A stretch of 64,000 nt of DNA, taken from NCBI RefSeq assembly GCF_029542625.1, contig NZ_CP120733.1:2790001-2854000 (forward strand), in the 5' to 3' direction. Of this stretch, positions 25,169 through 34,566 are shown piece after piece. The first letter of the stretch is position 1. Each line of letters starts with the position of its first letter. The notes under the pieces are model-generated. The model made no database searches and was not told the origin of the DNA. It was given only the letters and a program-made list of their open reading frames with translations. Made by a program: the position numbers and the translations under genes. The DNA comes from Tepidibacter hydrothermalis (GTDB lineage: Bacteria > Bacillota > Clostridia > Peptostreptococcales > Peptostreptococcaceae).

Positions 25169-25408
25169 ATGAGTAAAATTAAATTAACAGATGAAATTAA
25201 GAGTAAAATTATAGATGATATTCAAATATATTTTTTTGAAGAAAAAGAAGAAGATATCGGAAGGTTAGGTGCTGAACTATTTCTAGATTTTATTATGAAA
25301 AAAATAGGGCCTATGTTTTATAATCAAGGAATTATAGATTCATATCATTTAATGGAAGAAAAAATAGAAGAATTGTATGCTTTAGATATAACAGTAGATA
25401 AATATTAG
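25169..25408 (+). CDS. DUF2164 family protein
   Basis: 79 residues from MSKIKLTDEIKSK, start at 25169 after GAAAGGTTG; an upstream TTG is not needed. It shows the DUF2164 pattern: IDDIQIYFFEEKEEDIGRLG, then AELFLDFIMKKIGPMFYNQG and DSYHLMEEKIEELY. All-helical, cytoplasmic, function unknown. Confidence 0.88.
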   Translation: MSKIKLTDEIKSKIIDDIQIYFFEEKEEDIGRLGAELFLDFIMKKIGPMFYNQGIIDSYHLMEEKIEELYALDITVDKY

Positions 25409-25459
25409 AGATACTAATTCTTATATTTTTTTGACAGAAGGTTATTATATATCAAAACA

Positions 25460-25506
25460 AGCCTCAACAAGTAGGCAAATTAAAAAATCTACTTTTTGAG
25501 GCTTTA
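25460..25506. terminator. Bidirectional terminator between DUF2164 and gnd
   Basis: AGCCTCAACAAGTAG pairs with CTACTTTTTGAGGCT; T-rich on the plus side. It serves both convergent operons. Confidence 0.82.
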
Positions 25507-25523
25507 TGTTTTATATTATTATA

Positions 25524-26942
25524 TTAAATATTCATCCAATCCGTATGAAAGATACCGTCTCTATCATTTCTTTTATAAGTATGTGCTCCAAAATAATCTC
25601 TTTGAGCCTGTATCATATTGGTAGACAAATTTTCACTTCTATACGCATCGTAATAATTTAAAGAAGAACTAAAACCAGGAACTGCTATTCCACTTAATGC
25701 AGCAGTACTTACTATTCTTCTCCAAGCATCTTGTGCTTCATTTATTTGCTCCATAAAATAAGGATCTAACAATAAATTATTTATTTTAGGATTTCTTACA
25801 TAGGCATCCTTTATTCTATCTAAAAATTTAGCTCGAATAATACACCCACGTCTCCAAAGCATTGCTATTTCTCCATAATTTAGTTCCCATCCATGCTCCT
25901 TTGAAGCTTCTCTTAAAAGGGTAAAACCTTGCGTATAGGCACACATTTTTGAAGCATAAAGAGCTTTTCTTATATCCTCAATAAATTGTTTTTTATCTAT
26001 TTTAATATTTTTTTTAGGTCCATTAAGTTTCTTCGAAGCCTCAACTCTCTCTTCTTTAATAGTTGATATTCCTCTTGCAAATACAGCCTCTGTTATACTT
26101 GGGGTACAAACACCTAAATCAAGTGCTTCTTTAGAAGTCCACTTGCCTGTCCCCTTTTGTCCTGCAATATCTAGTATAACATCTAGCATAGGTTTATTTG
26201 TTTCTTTATCCTTTTTCCCTAATATATCTGCTGTTATTTCAATTAGATAAGACTGTAATTCTCCATCATTCCATTTTTCAAATACTTCTTTCATTTCTTC
26301 TTCAGACATATTAAGTAAATTCTTCATTAGATAATAAGATTCTGCTATAAGTTGCATATCAGCATATTCTATTCCATTATGTACCATCTTAACATAATGA
26401 CCCGAACCATCTTTACCTATATAACTACAACAAGCTTCATTATTATTTACCTTTGCAGAAATATCTATTAGTATTTCCTTACAAGCTTCCCAAGCTTCTT
26501 TAGTACCTCCAGGCATGATGCTAGGTCCTTTTAATGCACCTTCTTCTCCACCAGAAACTCCTACTCCTAGATAATTCATTCCTAATTCTTCAAGTCTATT
26601 ACTTCTTCTTATTGTATCTTTAAAGAATGAATTTCCTCCATCTATAATAATGTCTCCCTTGTCCATATAAGGTGTTAATATGTCAATTGTATCATCCACT
26701 GGTTTTCCTGCTTTAATCATTAAAAATATCTTGCGAGGTTTCTTCAATGAATTTATAAATTCTTCAATAGAATATGTTGGAATAATATTAGTATAGTTAT
26801 TCCCTTTTCCATCAATAAACTCTTTTGTACTATTTGATTTTATATTATACGCAGAAACAGTATAATTATGGTTAGCAATATTCAAAGCAAGACTTTGACC
26901 CATCACACCTAAACCAAATAATCCTATATCTGAAATACCCAT
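25524..26942 (-). CDS. gnd: 6-phosphogluconate dehydrogenase, decarboxylating
   Basis: 472 residues from the ATG at 26942 (AGGAG lies 8 bases upstream; an upstream GTG is too close to it). NADP-binding IGLFGLGVMGQSLALNIANH, then substrate motifs GVGVSGGEEGALKGPSIMPGG and a catalytic KMVHNGIEYADMQ, and the C-terminal NYYDAYRSENLSTNMIQAQR and RDYFGAHTY. It converts 6-phosphogluconate to ribulose-5-phosphate. It is the last gene behind an Afu/Fbp-type transporter, unusual company that hints at the transporter's cargo. Confidence 0.96.
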   Translation of the reverse strand: MGISDIGLFGLGVMGQSLALNIANHNYTVSAYNIKSNSTKEFIDGKGNNYTNIIPTYSIEEFINSLKKPRKIFLMIKAGKPVDDTIDILTPYMDKGDIIIDGGNSFFKDTIRRSNRLEELGMNYLGVGVSGGEEGALKGPSIMPGGTKEAWEACKEILIDISAKVNNNEACCSYIGKDGSGHYVKMVHNGIEYADMQLIAESYYLMKNLLNMSEEEMKEVFEKWNDGELQSYLIEITADILGKKDKETNKPMLDVILDIAGQKGTGKWTSKEALDLGVCTPSITEAVFARGISTIKEERVEASKKLNGPKKNIKIDKKQFIEDIRKALYASKMCAYTQGFTLLREASKEHGWELNYGEIAMLWRRGCIIRAKFLDRIKDAYVRNPKINNLLLDPYFMEQINEAQDAWRRIVSTAALSGIAVPGFSSSLNYYDAYRSENLSTNMIQAQRDYFGAHTYKRNDRDGIFHTDWMNI

Positions 26943-26981
26943 TTTTTTCACTCCTACTATAACTAGTTACTAATCGAACTA

Positions 26982-28034
26982 TTATTTTTTAATAGCTTCA
27001 CTCCATGCTTCTACTAATCTATTTCTATTTTCACCAGACCATTCTAAATCATAGTTTATAAGCTTAGTATCTTTGAATGGTAAAGCTTTTTCTGGTGGAT
27101 TTGCATTTGGATTTGTTAAGAATTGATAAGAACCATTTTGTTGACCAAATTCTTGACATTTTTTTGTTAATGCCCAATCTACAAATATCTTAGCCGCTTC
27201 TAATTCTGGTGCTCCATTTAATATAGCTACTGATCCTACTTCATAACCAGTTCCTTCTGTAGGTACTGATAATTTAATATTACTAAACCCTTCTTCCATA
27301 TGTCTTATTCCATTATGAATAAAAGTAATTCCGATTGCAGCTTCACCTAACGCAGCATTTTTAGCAGGTGCTGATCCTGATTTTGTATATTGTTTTATTT
27401 GCTTATCTAATTTTGCCATGTATTCAAGAGCAGCTTCTTCTCCTCTTAATTGAACCATCGTAGATAATAAAGTATATGCAGTTCCTGATGATCCTGGATT
27501 AGCAACTACAATACGTCCTTTAAACTCAGGTTTTAATAAATCATCCCATGAAGTTGGTAACTCTAAATTATTTTCTTCAAAATATCTTCCATCACATACA
27601 AATCCAAGATATCCTTGGTAAATTCCTGTCCAATATCCTTCTTTATCTTTAAATTGATCTGGTATAATTTCTGCATTTGGTGATGCATATTTATAAAGTA
27701 ATCCTTCTTTTTTTGCGGCTATGAATGAATCTGCAGGACCACCATACCAAACACTTGCTTTAGGGTTATCTTTTTCTGCCCTAATTCTACCCATAGTTTC
27801 TCCGCCACTCATTCTTACAAAATTAACTTTGATTCCAGTTTCTTTTTCAAATTCCTTTGCTATTACTAAAGCTTGTTGCTCAACTACACCAATATACATA
27901 GTTAATTCTTTTGGTGTTTCTTTACTTGTCTCACTAGATGTTTCCTCTGAATTACTTGTTCCGCATCCTGCTAGCAATGACATACACATTACTGCTACCA
28001 TGCACATAGATAAAAATTTACTCCACTTTTTCAT
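26982..28034 (-). CDS. ABC transporter substrate-binding lipoprotein (iron(III)/sugar-phosphate/phosphonate type)
   Basis: 350 residues; the lipobox is SLLAGCGTS. The mature domain has ELTMYIGVVEQQALVIAKEF, VRMSGGETMGRIRAEKDNPK and VWYGGPADSFIAAKKEGLL, the FbpA/AfuA/PhnS pattern. The tyrosine pair typical of true ferric-binding FbpA is not evident near the C-terminus, which favours an anion such as a sugar phosphate or aminoethylphosphonate. Adjacent gnd and an RpiR regulator support a sugar phosphate (inference). Confidence 0.88.
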   Translation of the reverse strand: MKKWSKFLSMCMVAVMCMSLLAGCGTSNSEETSSETSKETPKELTMYIGVVEQQALVIAKEFEKETGIKVNFVRMSGGETMGRIRAEKDNPKASVWYGGPADSFIAAKKEGLLYKYASPNAEIIPDQFKDKEGYWTGIYQGYLGFVCDGRYFEENNLELPTSWDDLLKPEFKGRIVVANPGSSGTAYTLLSTMVQLRGEEAALEYMAKLDKQIKQYTKSGSAPAKNAALGEAAIGITFIHNGIRHMEEGFSNIKLSVPTEGTGYEVGSVAILNGAPELEAAKIFVDWALTKKCQEFGQQNGSYQFLTNPNANPPEKALPFKDTKLINYDLEWSGENRNRLVEAWSEAIKK

Positions 28035-28075
28035 ATAAATCTCCCCCTAATTTTATATTTGAATTAAACTTAGCT

Positions 28076-29155
28076 TTATAAAATATGAATGCTCTCTTCC
28101 TTTAGAGATACTTTAACTTTTTCACCTATATTGAAAACTGTTTTACTTATAGGATTTGAGTCTTCTATTTTAAGTATTTCATTATCTACTCTTACTGTAT
28201 AATCTTGAACTGAACCCATAAACATAGAACTTTCAACCAACCCATCATAATCACCTTCATGACCTATAGTTATAGCCTCTGGTCTTATTACTAATCTAAT
28301 TTTGTCACCTTCGCATCTAGGCTTGTTTCCCTTTAGTGGAAGTTTTATTGATTGTCCAAGCATTGTTACATCTAAAAAGTCTTTACCTATATGATCAATC
28401 ACTCCATCTACAAAGTTTGCAACTCCTATAAAATCTGCTACAAATTCTGATGCTGGCTGTTGATAAATTTCTGTAGGTGTTCCTATCTGTTCAATATTTC
28501 CTTTGTTCATAATAATTATTTTATCTGATAGACTCATAGCCTCTGCTTGATCATGAGTTACATAAACGCTTGTAAGTCCTAAGGTCTTTTGAATTCTTCT
28601 AATTTCATTTCTCATAACAACTCTTAACTTAGCATCAAGATTTGATAATGGCTCATCAAATAATAGTACCCCTGGCTCCATTACTAAAGCTCTAGCAAGT
28701 GCAACTCGTTGCTGTTGTCCTCCTGATAACTGATTAGGATATCTATTTTCCATTCCATTTAGACCAACTAAATCCAATATTTTTTCCGTTTTTTTCTTAA
28801 TTTCATCTTTGTTCATCTTTTTAATCTTTAAACCATATGCAATGTTGTCATATATTGTATAGTGTGGAAAAAGCGCATAGCTTTGAAATACCATAGTCGT
28901 ATCCCTTTTATCAGGGGTAACTTCATTCACATTATCATTACCTAAATATATGTTTCCACTAGTCACTTCTTCAAAACCTGCAATCATTCTTAAAGTTGTT
29001 GTCTTACCACAGCCGGAAGGTCCAAGAAGTGTTACAAAATCTCCTGCTTCTATTTTTAGAGATATGTTATTAACTGCAGTAAATACACTTTTATTTTCTT
29101 GACTAATGTATTCTTTAACAATATTCTCTAATAAAACACTCTTTGATTCTCTCAT
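28076..29155 (-). CDS. ABC transporter ATP-binding protein (FbpC/PotA type)
   Basis: 359 residues. Walker A GPSGCGKTT, Q-loop VFQSYALFPHYT, signature LSGGQQQRVALARAL, Walker B LLFDEPLSN, H-loop VYVTHDQAEAM, and a C-terminal TOBE-type beta domain (RLVIRPEAITIGHEGD). It energises the permease at 29174. The start follows AAGGAGTG. Confidence 0.94.
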   Translation of the reverse strand: MRESKSVLLENIVKEYISQENKSVFTAVNNISLKIEAGDFVTLLGPSGCGKTTTLRMIAGFEEVTSGNIYLGNDNVNEVTPDKRDTTMVFQSYALFPHYTIYDNIAYGLKIKKMNKDEIKKKTEKILDLVGLNGMENRYPNQLSGGQQQRVALARALVMEPGVLLFDEPLSNLDAKLRVVMRNEIRRIQKTLGLTSVYVTHDQAEAMSLSDKIIIMNKGNIEQIGTPTEIYQQPASEFVADFIGVANFVDGVIDHIGKDFLDVTMLGQSIKLPLKGNKPRCEGDKIRLVIRPEAITIGHEGDYDGLVESSMFMGSVQDYTVRVDNEILKIEDSNPISKTVFNIGEKVKVSLKEESIHIL

Positions 29156-29173
29156 TATAGATACACTCCTTAT

Positions 29174-30886
29174 TTATAATCTAATATCATCTTTGCTAGC
29201 TCCCATAAGCCCAATTAATTTATACATTATTCCAATTACAATATATACAATAACAATCAATACAGTTGAAAATGCAGCTGCAACTCCGAATTTTCCACTC
29301 TCAATTTGATCTAATATTGATATTGTAAGAATATTATATTTTGCTGAAACTAGGAAAATAATTGCACTAATAGATGTCATGCTCTTAACAAATGAATATA
29401 CTAACCCACCAAAGAATGATGTCTTTATAAGTGGTAATGAAATAGATGTAAATACCTTAGCTGAATTTGCACCTAAATCTGATGCTGCTTCTTCAATGCT
29501 TGGATCAATTTGTTGAAGTGCCGTTACTCCCGATCTAATTCCTACAGGTATACTTCTTGAAATATACGCAATTACTATAATTGCAGCTGTTCCCGTTAAA
29601 ACAAATGGCTTATTATTAAAAGTTAGAATATAACCTATACCAATGACAGTCCCTGGTACTGCCATTCCAAGCATAGAAATAAATTCAATAAGTCCTTTCC
29701 CTATGAATTTCTTTCTAACAATTAAAAATGCAATGACCATACCTATTAATCCTGTGAACGGGGTTGCTATAATAGATAGCCAAGTAGTATCTAAAATGGC
29801 TTTGGCTCCCACATCAAAAGCATATTTATAGTTATTTAAAGTTAAGCTATAATCAATTCCCCAAAGCTTTACAAAAGATTCTAATGGTATAAGTGCATAG
29901 AACATAATGATAATAATAGATATTCCTAAAGAAAAAATAGCTAATGGATATACAATATGTTTTTCACTAATTAATACTCTTTCCTTTGAAGCTTTACCCG
30001 TGATAGTCACAAAAACCTTCTTTTCTATGTAGTACTTTTGTAAAATAAACAGTAGTATCGATATGTTAAGTAAAATCACTGCTATGGCAGCTCCACCCTG
30101 CATATCATAATTCCCAATTGCTTGTAGATAAACCTGTGTAGCCAATGTAGTATAATCTCCTCCAATAGTAATTGGATTGGCAAAGTCTGCAACCGACTTT
30201 ATAAATACTAATAAAAATGCATTTGCTAAACCAGGTTTAATAAGAGGTAATGTAACATTGCAAAAAGTTGCACCCCTTGATGCTCCAAGATTTCTTGAAG
30301 CTTCCTCAATAGATGGATCTATAGATTTTAACAATCCATTTAATAACAAATATGCGATTGGAAAATAAGATAATGTTTGAACAAATACCAAACCTTTGAA
30401 TCCATAAATATTAAAATTATCTATTCCCAATAAATCATGGGTTATAAGACCTCTACTCCCAAATAATAGAATTATTGATAAAGCTACTGCAAAAGGTGGT
30501 GATACTATTGGTAGCATAGCTATCAAATTAAATGCTTTTTTAGCTCGCATTTTTATATATGCACTACAATAAGCAAATACAAATCCTATAAAAGTACCTA
30601 ATACCCCTACTACTGTAGCCAGTATCATAGTGTGTGAAATAGCAGTTATATTATCTGAATAACTAAAAGCTCTAATATAACCTGATAAAGATAAATTTCC
30701 ATCCAAGTCTATAAGACTTTGTTTCAATACATTATAAAGTGGTGCAAGAATAAATAATACTAAAGACAATAACACTAATATAATCGTTGTAATTAATATT
30801 GGGTCTCTAAAATGTCTTCTTGTTTCCATTAGCTTATTCTTCCATATTATTGAAGAACTTACATTTGACTCTACTTTCTTACTCAT
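29174..30886 (-). CDS. ABC transporter permease, fused two-domain (FbpB/AfuB type)
   Basis: 570 residues, about twelve membrane segments. Two EAA loops mark the two permease halves: SIDPSIEEASRNLGASRGAT and QIDPSIEEAASDLGANSAKV. Each is followed by a cytoplasmic PLIKP/PLIKT motif. One chain thus supplies the whole channel. It is the first gene after the RpiR regulator. GAAAATTATTTTC palindromes lie upstream. Confidence 0.93.
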   Translation of the reverse strand: MSKKVESNVSSSIIWKNKLMETRRHFRDPILITTIILVLLSLVLFILAPLYNVLKQSLIDLDGNLSLSGYIRAFSYSDNITAISHTMILATVVGVLGTFIGFVFAYCSAYIKMRAKKAFNLIAMLPIVSPPFAVALSIILLFGSRGLITHDLLGIDNFNIYGFKGLVFVQTLSYFPIAYLLLNGLLKSIDPSIEEASRNLGASRGATFCNVTLPLIKPGLANAFLLVFIKSVADFANPITIGGDYTTLATQVYLQAIGNYDMQGGAAIAVILLNISILLFILQKYYIEKKVFVTITGKASKERVLISEKHIVYPLAIFSLGISIIIIMFYALIPLESFVKLWGIDYSLTLNNYKYAFDVGAKAILDTTWLSIIATPFTGLIGMVIAFLIVRKKFIGKGLIEFISMLGMAVPGTVIGIGYILTFNNKPFVLTGTAAIIVIAYISRSIPVGIRSGVTALQQIDPSIEEAASDLGANSAKVFTSISLPLIKTSFFGGLVYSFVKSMTSISAIIFLVSAKYNILTISILDQIESGKFGVAAAFSTVLIVIVYIVIGIMYKLIGLMGASKDDIRL

Positions 30887-30994
30887 ATGCTATTCTCCTT
30901 TCTAAGTTTTTTATGAAATTATAGTATAACTATATTTGTTTTTCTGTAAACAATTTTCATTTTTCACTATAAATATATTTTTTAAACTTTTTAA

Positions 30995-31007
30995 GAAAAT
31001 TATTTTC
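30995..31007. promoter_or_regulatory. Putative RpiR operator 1
   Basis: GAAAATTATTTTC, an odd palindrome, 110 bp upstream of the transporter permease. The identical 13-mer is at 31046 and a variant at 32024. Confidence 0.5.
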
Positions 31008-31035
31008 ATGTCAATTATACATAAAAGCAAAAAAA

Positions 31036-31068
31036 AATACAAGAAGAAAATTATTTTCTTTTTGTATT
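31036..31068. terminator. Terminator of the RpiR gene containing putative operator 2
   Basis: AATACAAGAAGAAAAT / ATTTTCTTTTTGTATT near-palindrome; the core GAAAATTATTTTC (31046-31058) equals operator 1. It may act both as a terminator and as a binding site. Confidence 0.55.
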
Positions 31069-31088
31069 AAATAAATTCATATATTTTT

Positions 31089-31946
31089 TTAAAATCGCTT
31101 TGTTGCTATTCCTTTTCTTATTTTATCTAATATATCCAGAGTTTTTTCCTGTGTACGTGTTGCTACACCTACAAAAATATAGTCTATAAGCATTAAAGAT
31201 GATATTCTAGATTCCATAGCCTCACTTCGAAACATTGAACCTTTAGAATACGCAGTTAATACTACATCTGCCACTCTAGCTATAGGTGATTTTCCATTTC
31301 CTACTATAGCTATAATTTTAACATTATTTTTTCTTCCTATTTCAATAGTATCCATTAAAGACTTATTACTTCCTGAATTTGAAAATACAACCATAACACT
31401 GTTTTCATCCGCCATAGATGCATACATTGCCTGCCAATGAGAATCTGAATGTACAAAACAAGGTATACCCGTTCTTATAAATTTATGATATGCATCCTCT
31501 GCTAAAGAAGCAGATCCTCCCATACCAAAGAACATAATCTTACTTGCATTCGTAATCATATTTACTGCATCTAATATAATTTTATCATCATTTAATTTAT
31601 ATGTTTTCTCCAGACTCTCTTTATTTGAATTTAATATTTTCAACATAATCATATACATATCATCATCTTGACTAATTTCTTCATGTATATTTTCCATTGG
31701 TTCTACAAATGATGCTGCCAGATTAATTTTTAAGTGCTGATATCCCTTAAAACCTAATTTTCTACTAAACCTAGATACTGTAGCCTCACTAACTGTGCTA
31801 CTCCCTGCTAATTCTGTTATTGAAAAATGAATGATATCCTCAGGATTTTCTAAAATATATTTAGCCACTTTTTTCTCAGTATCATTTAATGAATTGTATG
31901 TCTCCTTTATTATATCAAGACATTTCTTTTCATCTTTCCTATTCAT
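31089..31946 (-). CDS. RpiR/MurR-family transcriptional regulator
   Basis: 285 residues from the ATG at 31946 (GGTGGAG site; an ATG nine codons upstream lacks one). N-terminal helix-turn-helix: DIIHFSITELAGSSTVSEAT, then VSRFSRKLGFKGYQHLKINL. C-terminal SIS phosphosugar-binding domain: IMFFGMGGSASLAEDAYHKF and VFSNSGSNKSLMD. Such proteins sense phosphorylated sugars. Together with gnd it argues that the adjacent importer brings in a sugar phosphate or aldonate phosphate. Confidence 0.92.
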   Translation of the reverse strand: MNRKDEKKCLDIIKETYNSLNDTEKKVAKYILENPEDIIHFSITELAGSSTVSEATVSRFSRKLGFKGYQHLKINLAASFVEPMENIHEEISQDDDMYMIMLKILNSNKESLEKTYKLNDDKIILDAVNMITNASKIMFFGMGGSASLAEDAYHKFIRTGIPCFVHSDSHWQAMYASMADENSVMVVFSNSGSNKSLMDTIEIGRKNNVKIIAIVGNGKSPIARVADVVLTAYSKGSMFRSEAMESRISSLMLIDYIFVGVATRTQEKTLDILDKIRKGIATKRF

Positions 31947-32023
31947 AAATCTCCACCCTATCCTTAATTTCAAGTAAAAAATATACTAATTTTATAATTA
32001 TTTAATCTTTTTTATCTATCCAC

Positions 32024-32036
32024 GAAAAAAATTTTC
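32024..32036. promoter_or_regulatory. Putative RpiR operator 3
   Basis: GAAAAAAATTTTC palindrome 78 bp upstream of the RpiR start, a variant of the two 13-mers between RpiR and the transporter. Suggests autoregulation. Confidence 0.4.
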
Positions 32037-32129
32037 ATTTCAATTTTACTTTTATATTATCAATCATCTATTACTTATGCAAGGGTGGAAAAAACAATTA
32101 GATTAATCAATACTTTTAAAAAAATAAGA

Positions 32130-33389
32130 TTATTTTCTCTTTATTTGATTTATTAAAAAATCCTTAACTCCACCAGGATTTTTTACTTTTATTATAGAAT
32201 ATGCAATTTTAGGAGTAAAAACCTTAGGATGATATGCTAAAAATCTAGGTTCCCACGTTGTTGGTCCATATTTTTTCTTGTATTGATGAAGACTTTTAAA
32301 TCCATAAAAGCTATTAACATTTTTATAAATAAATTCTAATATTAATGAAGTTATTTGTCTTTTTTGTTCATTTTCTCTTACATTAGCAAGAGGCGCAACT
32401 CCTAAGCTTCCCCACTTAACTCCTTCGGTTTTCATTTCATTAAAAGCATCAATCATAATTTTTTCCATTACTCCTATCGGAGCATCTATTCTTCTTCTAG
32501 TAACATCTGCATAGTATCCTTTTCCACCTGAAAATGGTACAAAAACAACGAATCCTAACATTTTTTTATCTGAATCAACTGCTATAAAATATCTTCTATC
32601 CATAGGTTTATCTAGACTAATACTTCCTAACATAAAAGATAATTCCCCACTTTTTTTAATAGAAAGCCATTCATTTGAAACTTCTAATATTTCTTTTTCT
32701 ATATTAATATCTTTATTTTCTAAAGGCTTATACTCAAATACTTCTATTCCTAATCTATTAGCTTTGTTAATAGCTTGTCTTATTTTTGCAGCTTTTTTAC
32801 CACTTGTAGTATATGTCTCGAGATCAAACATAGCTTCTTCTCCATATTTAATAAAACCAAATCCCAATTTAGTAAATTCATTTATGAATCTTCCACTTAT
32901 TTGACAAAAACAAATACGAAGTTCTTTTTCCTTGCAATATGACATGAATTCAGATAAAAGGTGAACAGCATCATTTTCATTACATATTGGATCACCTGAG
33001 CAAACAGCAACACCAGAGCTTATAACATAAGCAACCGCACCCTCTATATTTTCAGAAAAAAAGTATTTTTTATCTTTTTCTAAAGCCAAATATGATATTG
33101 AATTATATCCATACTTTTTTAAATATCCTCTTACTTTAGCTCTATCTTCACTTGATACAATTTCTTGTGTAAAAGTATTTTTTTTATAATATTTGTTACA
33201 TAAAGAAATTAATATGAGTCCGCTTAAAATATATAGGTTTTTATGATTTAAAATTGATTGAAAGTGTAACATTTTAATATTTTTTGGTATTCCTAATATA
33301 ATATTAAGTATTCCTAATAATACTATAAAAAAAATAAAATTCTTAATAAATGTTCTTTTTAATTTACTGGTTAAATTATAACTATTCAT
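32130..33389 (-). CDS. MprF-C-like phosphatidylglycerol lysyltransferase domain protein (DUF2156)
   Basis: 419 residues from the ATG at 33389 (GGAGAAG site). Two N-terminal membrane helices (FIFFIVLLGILNIILGI and LYILSGLILISL) precede a tandem GNAT-like domain: FFSENIEGAVAYVISSGVAV, then FAKLGFGFIKYGEEAMFDLE-type and GYYADVTRRRIDAPIGVMEK. The large flippase domain of full MprF is missing, as in short clostridial homologues. It would transfer an aminoacyl group from tRNA to phosphatidylglycerol and reduce surface charge. The 327-bp gap after it (33390-33717) holds only AT-rich DNA and a terminator. Confidence 0.8.
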   Translation of the reverse strand: MNSYNLTSKLKRTFIKNFIFFIVLLGILNIILGIPKNIKMLHFQSILNHKNLYILSGLILISLCNKYYKKNTFTQEIVSSEDRAKVRGYLKKYGYNSISYLALEKDKKYFFSENIEGAVAYVISSGVAVCSGDPICNENDAVHLLSEFMSYCKEKELRICFCQISGRFINEFTKLGFGFIKYGEEAMFDLETYTTSGKKAAKIRQAINKANRLGIEVFEYKPLENKDINIEKEILEVSNEWLSIKKSGELSFMLGSISLDKPMDRRYFIAVDSDKKMLGFVVFVPFSGGKGYYADVTRRRIDAPIGVMEKIMIDAFNEMKTEGVKWGSLGVAPLANVRENEQKRQITSLILEFIYKNVNSFYGFKSLHQYKKKYGPTTWEPRFLAYHPKVFTPKIAYSIIKVKNPGGVKDFLINQIKRK

Positions 33390-33626
33390 TGCGATACTTC
33401 TCCATTCTAAATTCAATTTATCCGATGACTACTTACTCAATCAAATATACTTCATAAATCTTGATTTATACTTAATTGAATCTTAAATTTTTCTTAAATT
33501 TTTCATTTGTTATTTTTCTATTAAAATATCTGCCACCCCCTTAAAATCAAACAAAGCAAATCTTATTTTATCATATAAATTCTATAAATCCAGACTTAAT
33601 TCAGAAGCTAAAATAGGATACGTAAA

Positions 33627-33683
33627 AAGCCCACCATATTCTAGATACTGTATTTTACTCAGCATCCACGATATGATGGGCTT
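33627..33683. terminator. Terminator of the xanthine dehydrogenase operon
   Basis: AAGCCCACCATAT pairs with ATATGATGGGCTT (one mismatch) with a long loop, then a minus-strand T-run (TTTTTACG). Confidence 0.75.
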
Positions 33684-33717
33684 ATGAAAACTATTTTATT
33701 GATCATATGCAAATTTT

Positions 33718-34566
33718 TTATATGATAGAGTTGTAATCCAAAATTTTATTTAAACCTTCATATAGTAAATTAGCACACATTTCTTTTCTATATTCAGCCG
33801 TTGCTCTTACATCTGTTATTGGATAAATTTGTTCTTTTATGCATTGCACAGCATCCCAAAGCTTTTGTTTAGTAAAATTACTTTTTTCTAATTCTTTCAC
33901 TCTTTTATAAATAACCGTAGGTCCTACAGAACCAAATGCAACCTCAACCTTTTCAAACCCCTGACCTTTACATTTTACTTTAGCAGCTACTCCTGTAATA
34001 GAAATGGCTAAAGCATTGCGTGACCCTAATTTTGTATAAAATCCTTTTTCTTCTTTCATTTTTGGAACAATAATCTCTTTAATCATTTCATTCTCTTTTA
34101 ATATTGTTTTCCCTGGACCACGGAAAAAATCTTTAATAGGGACAATCCTCTCTTCTTCTATGCTTATAGTTTTCAAACTTGCCCCTAAAGCTGTTAAAGC
34201 TGGAAGTGTGTCTCCTGCAGGTGATGCAGTACCTATATTTCCACCAATTGTTCCTCTATTTCTAATCTGAGGGGATCCAATAGTTTTACATGCATCTCTT
34301 AGTACAGGAATATGTTTCTGAACCAGAGAAGACTCCATCAATTCTTCATGAGTCACCAAAGGACCTATCTTAAGGCTATCTTCGTCTTCTTTAATATACT
34401 TTAATTTCTCTACTTTTAAAATATTGCATATAAAATCATATGGCAAGGATTGTTCCTTATATTTGACAATCAAATCTGTTCCTCCAGCCAAAAGTATCCC
34501 ACTTTCTTTATGTTCTTGAAGAAACTCAAGGACTTCAGAAATTTCAGTAGGACTATACATCTTCAT
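33718..34566 (-). CDS. Xanthine dehydrogenase-type FAD-binding subunit
   Basis: 282 residues from the ATG at 34566 after GGCAAGGAGG. FAD-binding motifs: GILLAGGTDLIVKYK and RNRGTIGGNIGTASPAGDTL. C-terminal CO-dehydrogenase-flavoprotein domain follows. It overlaps the iron-sulfur subunit by 14 bp, so expression is coupled. It passes electrons from the 2Fe-2S centres to NAD or another acceptor. Confidence 0.93.
   Translation of the reverse strand: MKMYSPTEISEVLEFLQEHKESGILLAGGTDLIVKYKEQSLPYDFICNILKVEKLKYIKEDEDSLKIGPLVTHEELMESSLVQKHIPVLRDACKTIGSPQIRNRGTIGGNIGTASPAGDTLPALTALGASLKTISIEEERIVPIKDFFRGPGKTILKENEMIKEIIVPKMKEEKGFYTKLGSRNALAISITGVAAKVKCKGQGFEKVEVAFGSVGPTVIYKRVKELEKSNFTKQKLWDAVQCIKEQIYPITDVRATAEYRKEMCANLLYEGLNKILDYNSII

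Noticed and set aside
26982-30886. Simple call as a ferric iron transporter
   Set aside because: Family similarity allows it, but the gnd and RpiR context and the lack of an evident tyrosine pair make an organophosphate ligand at least as likely.
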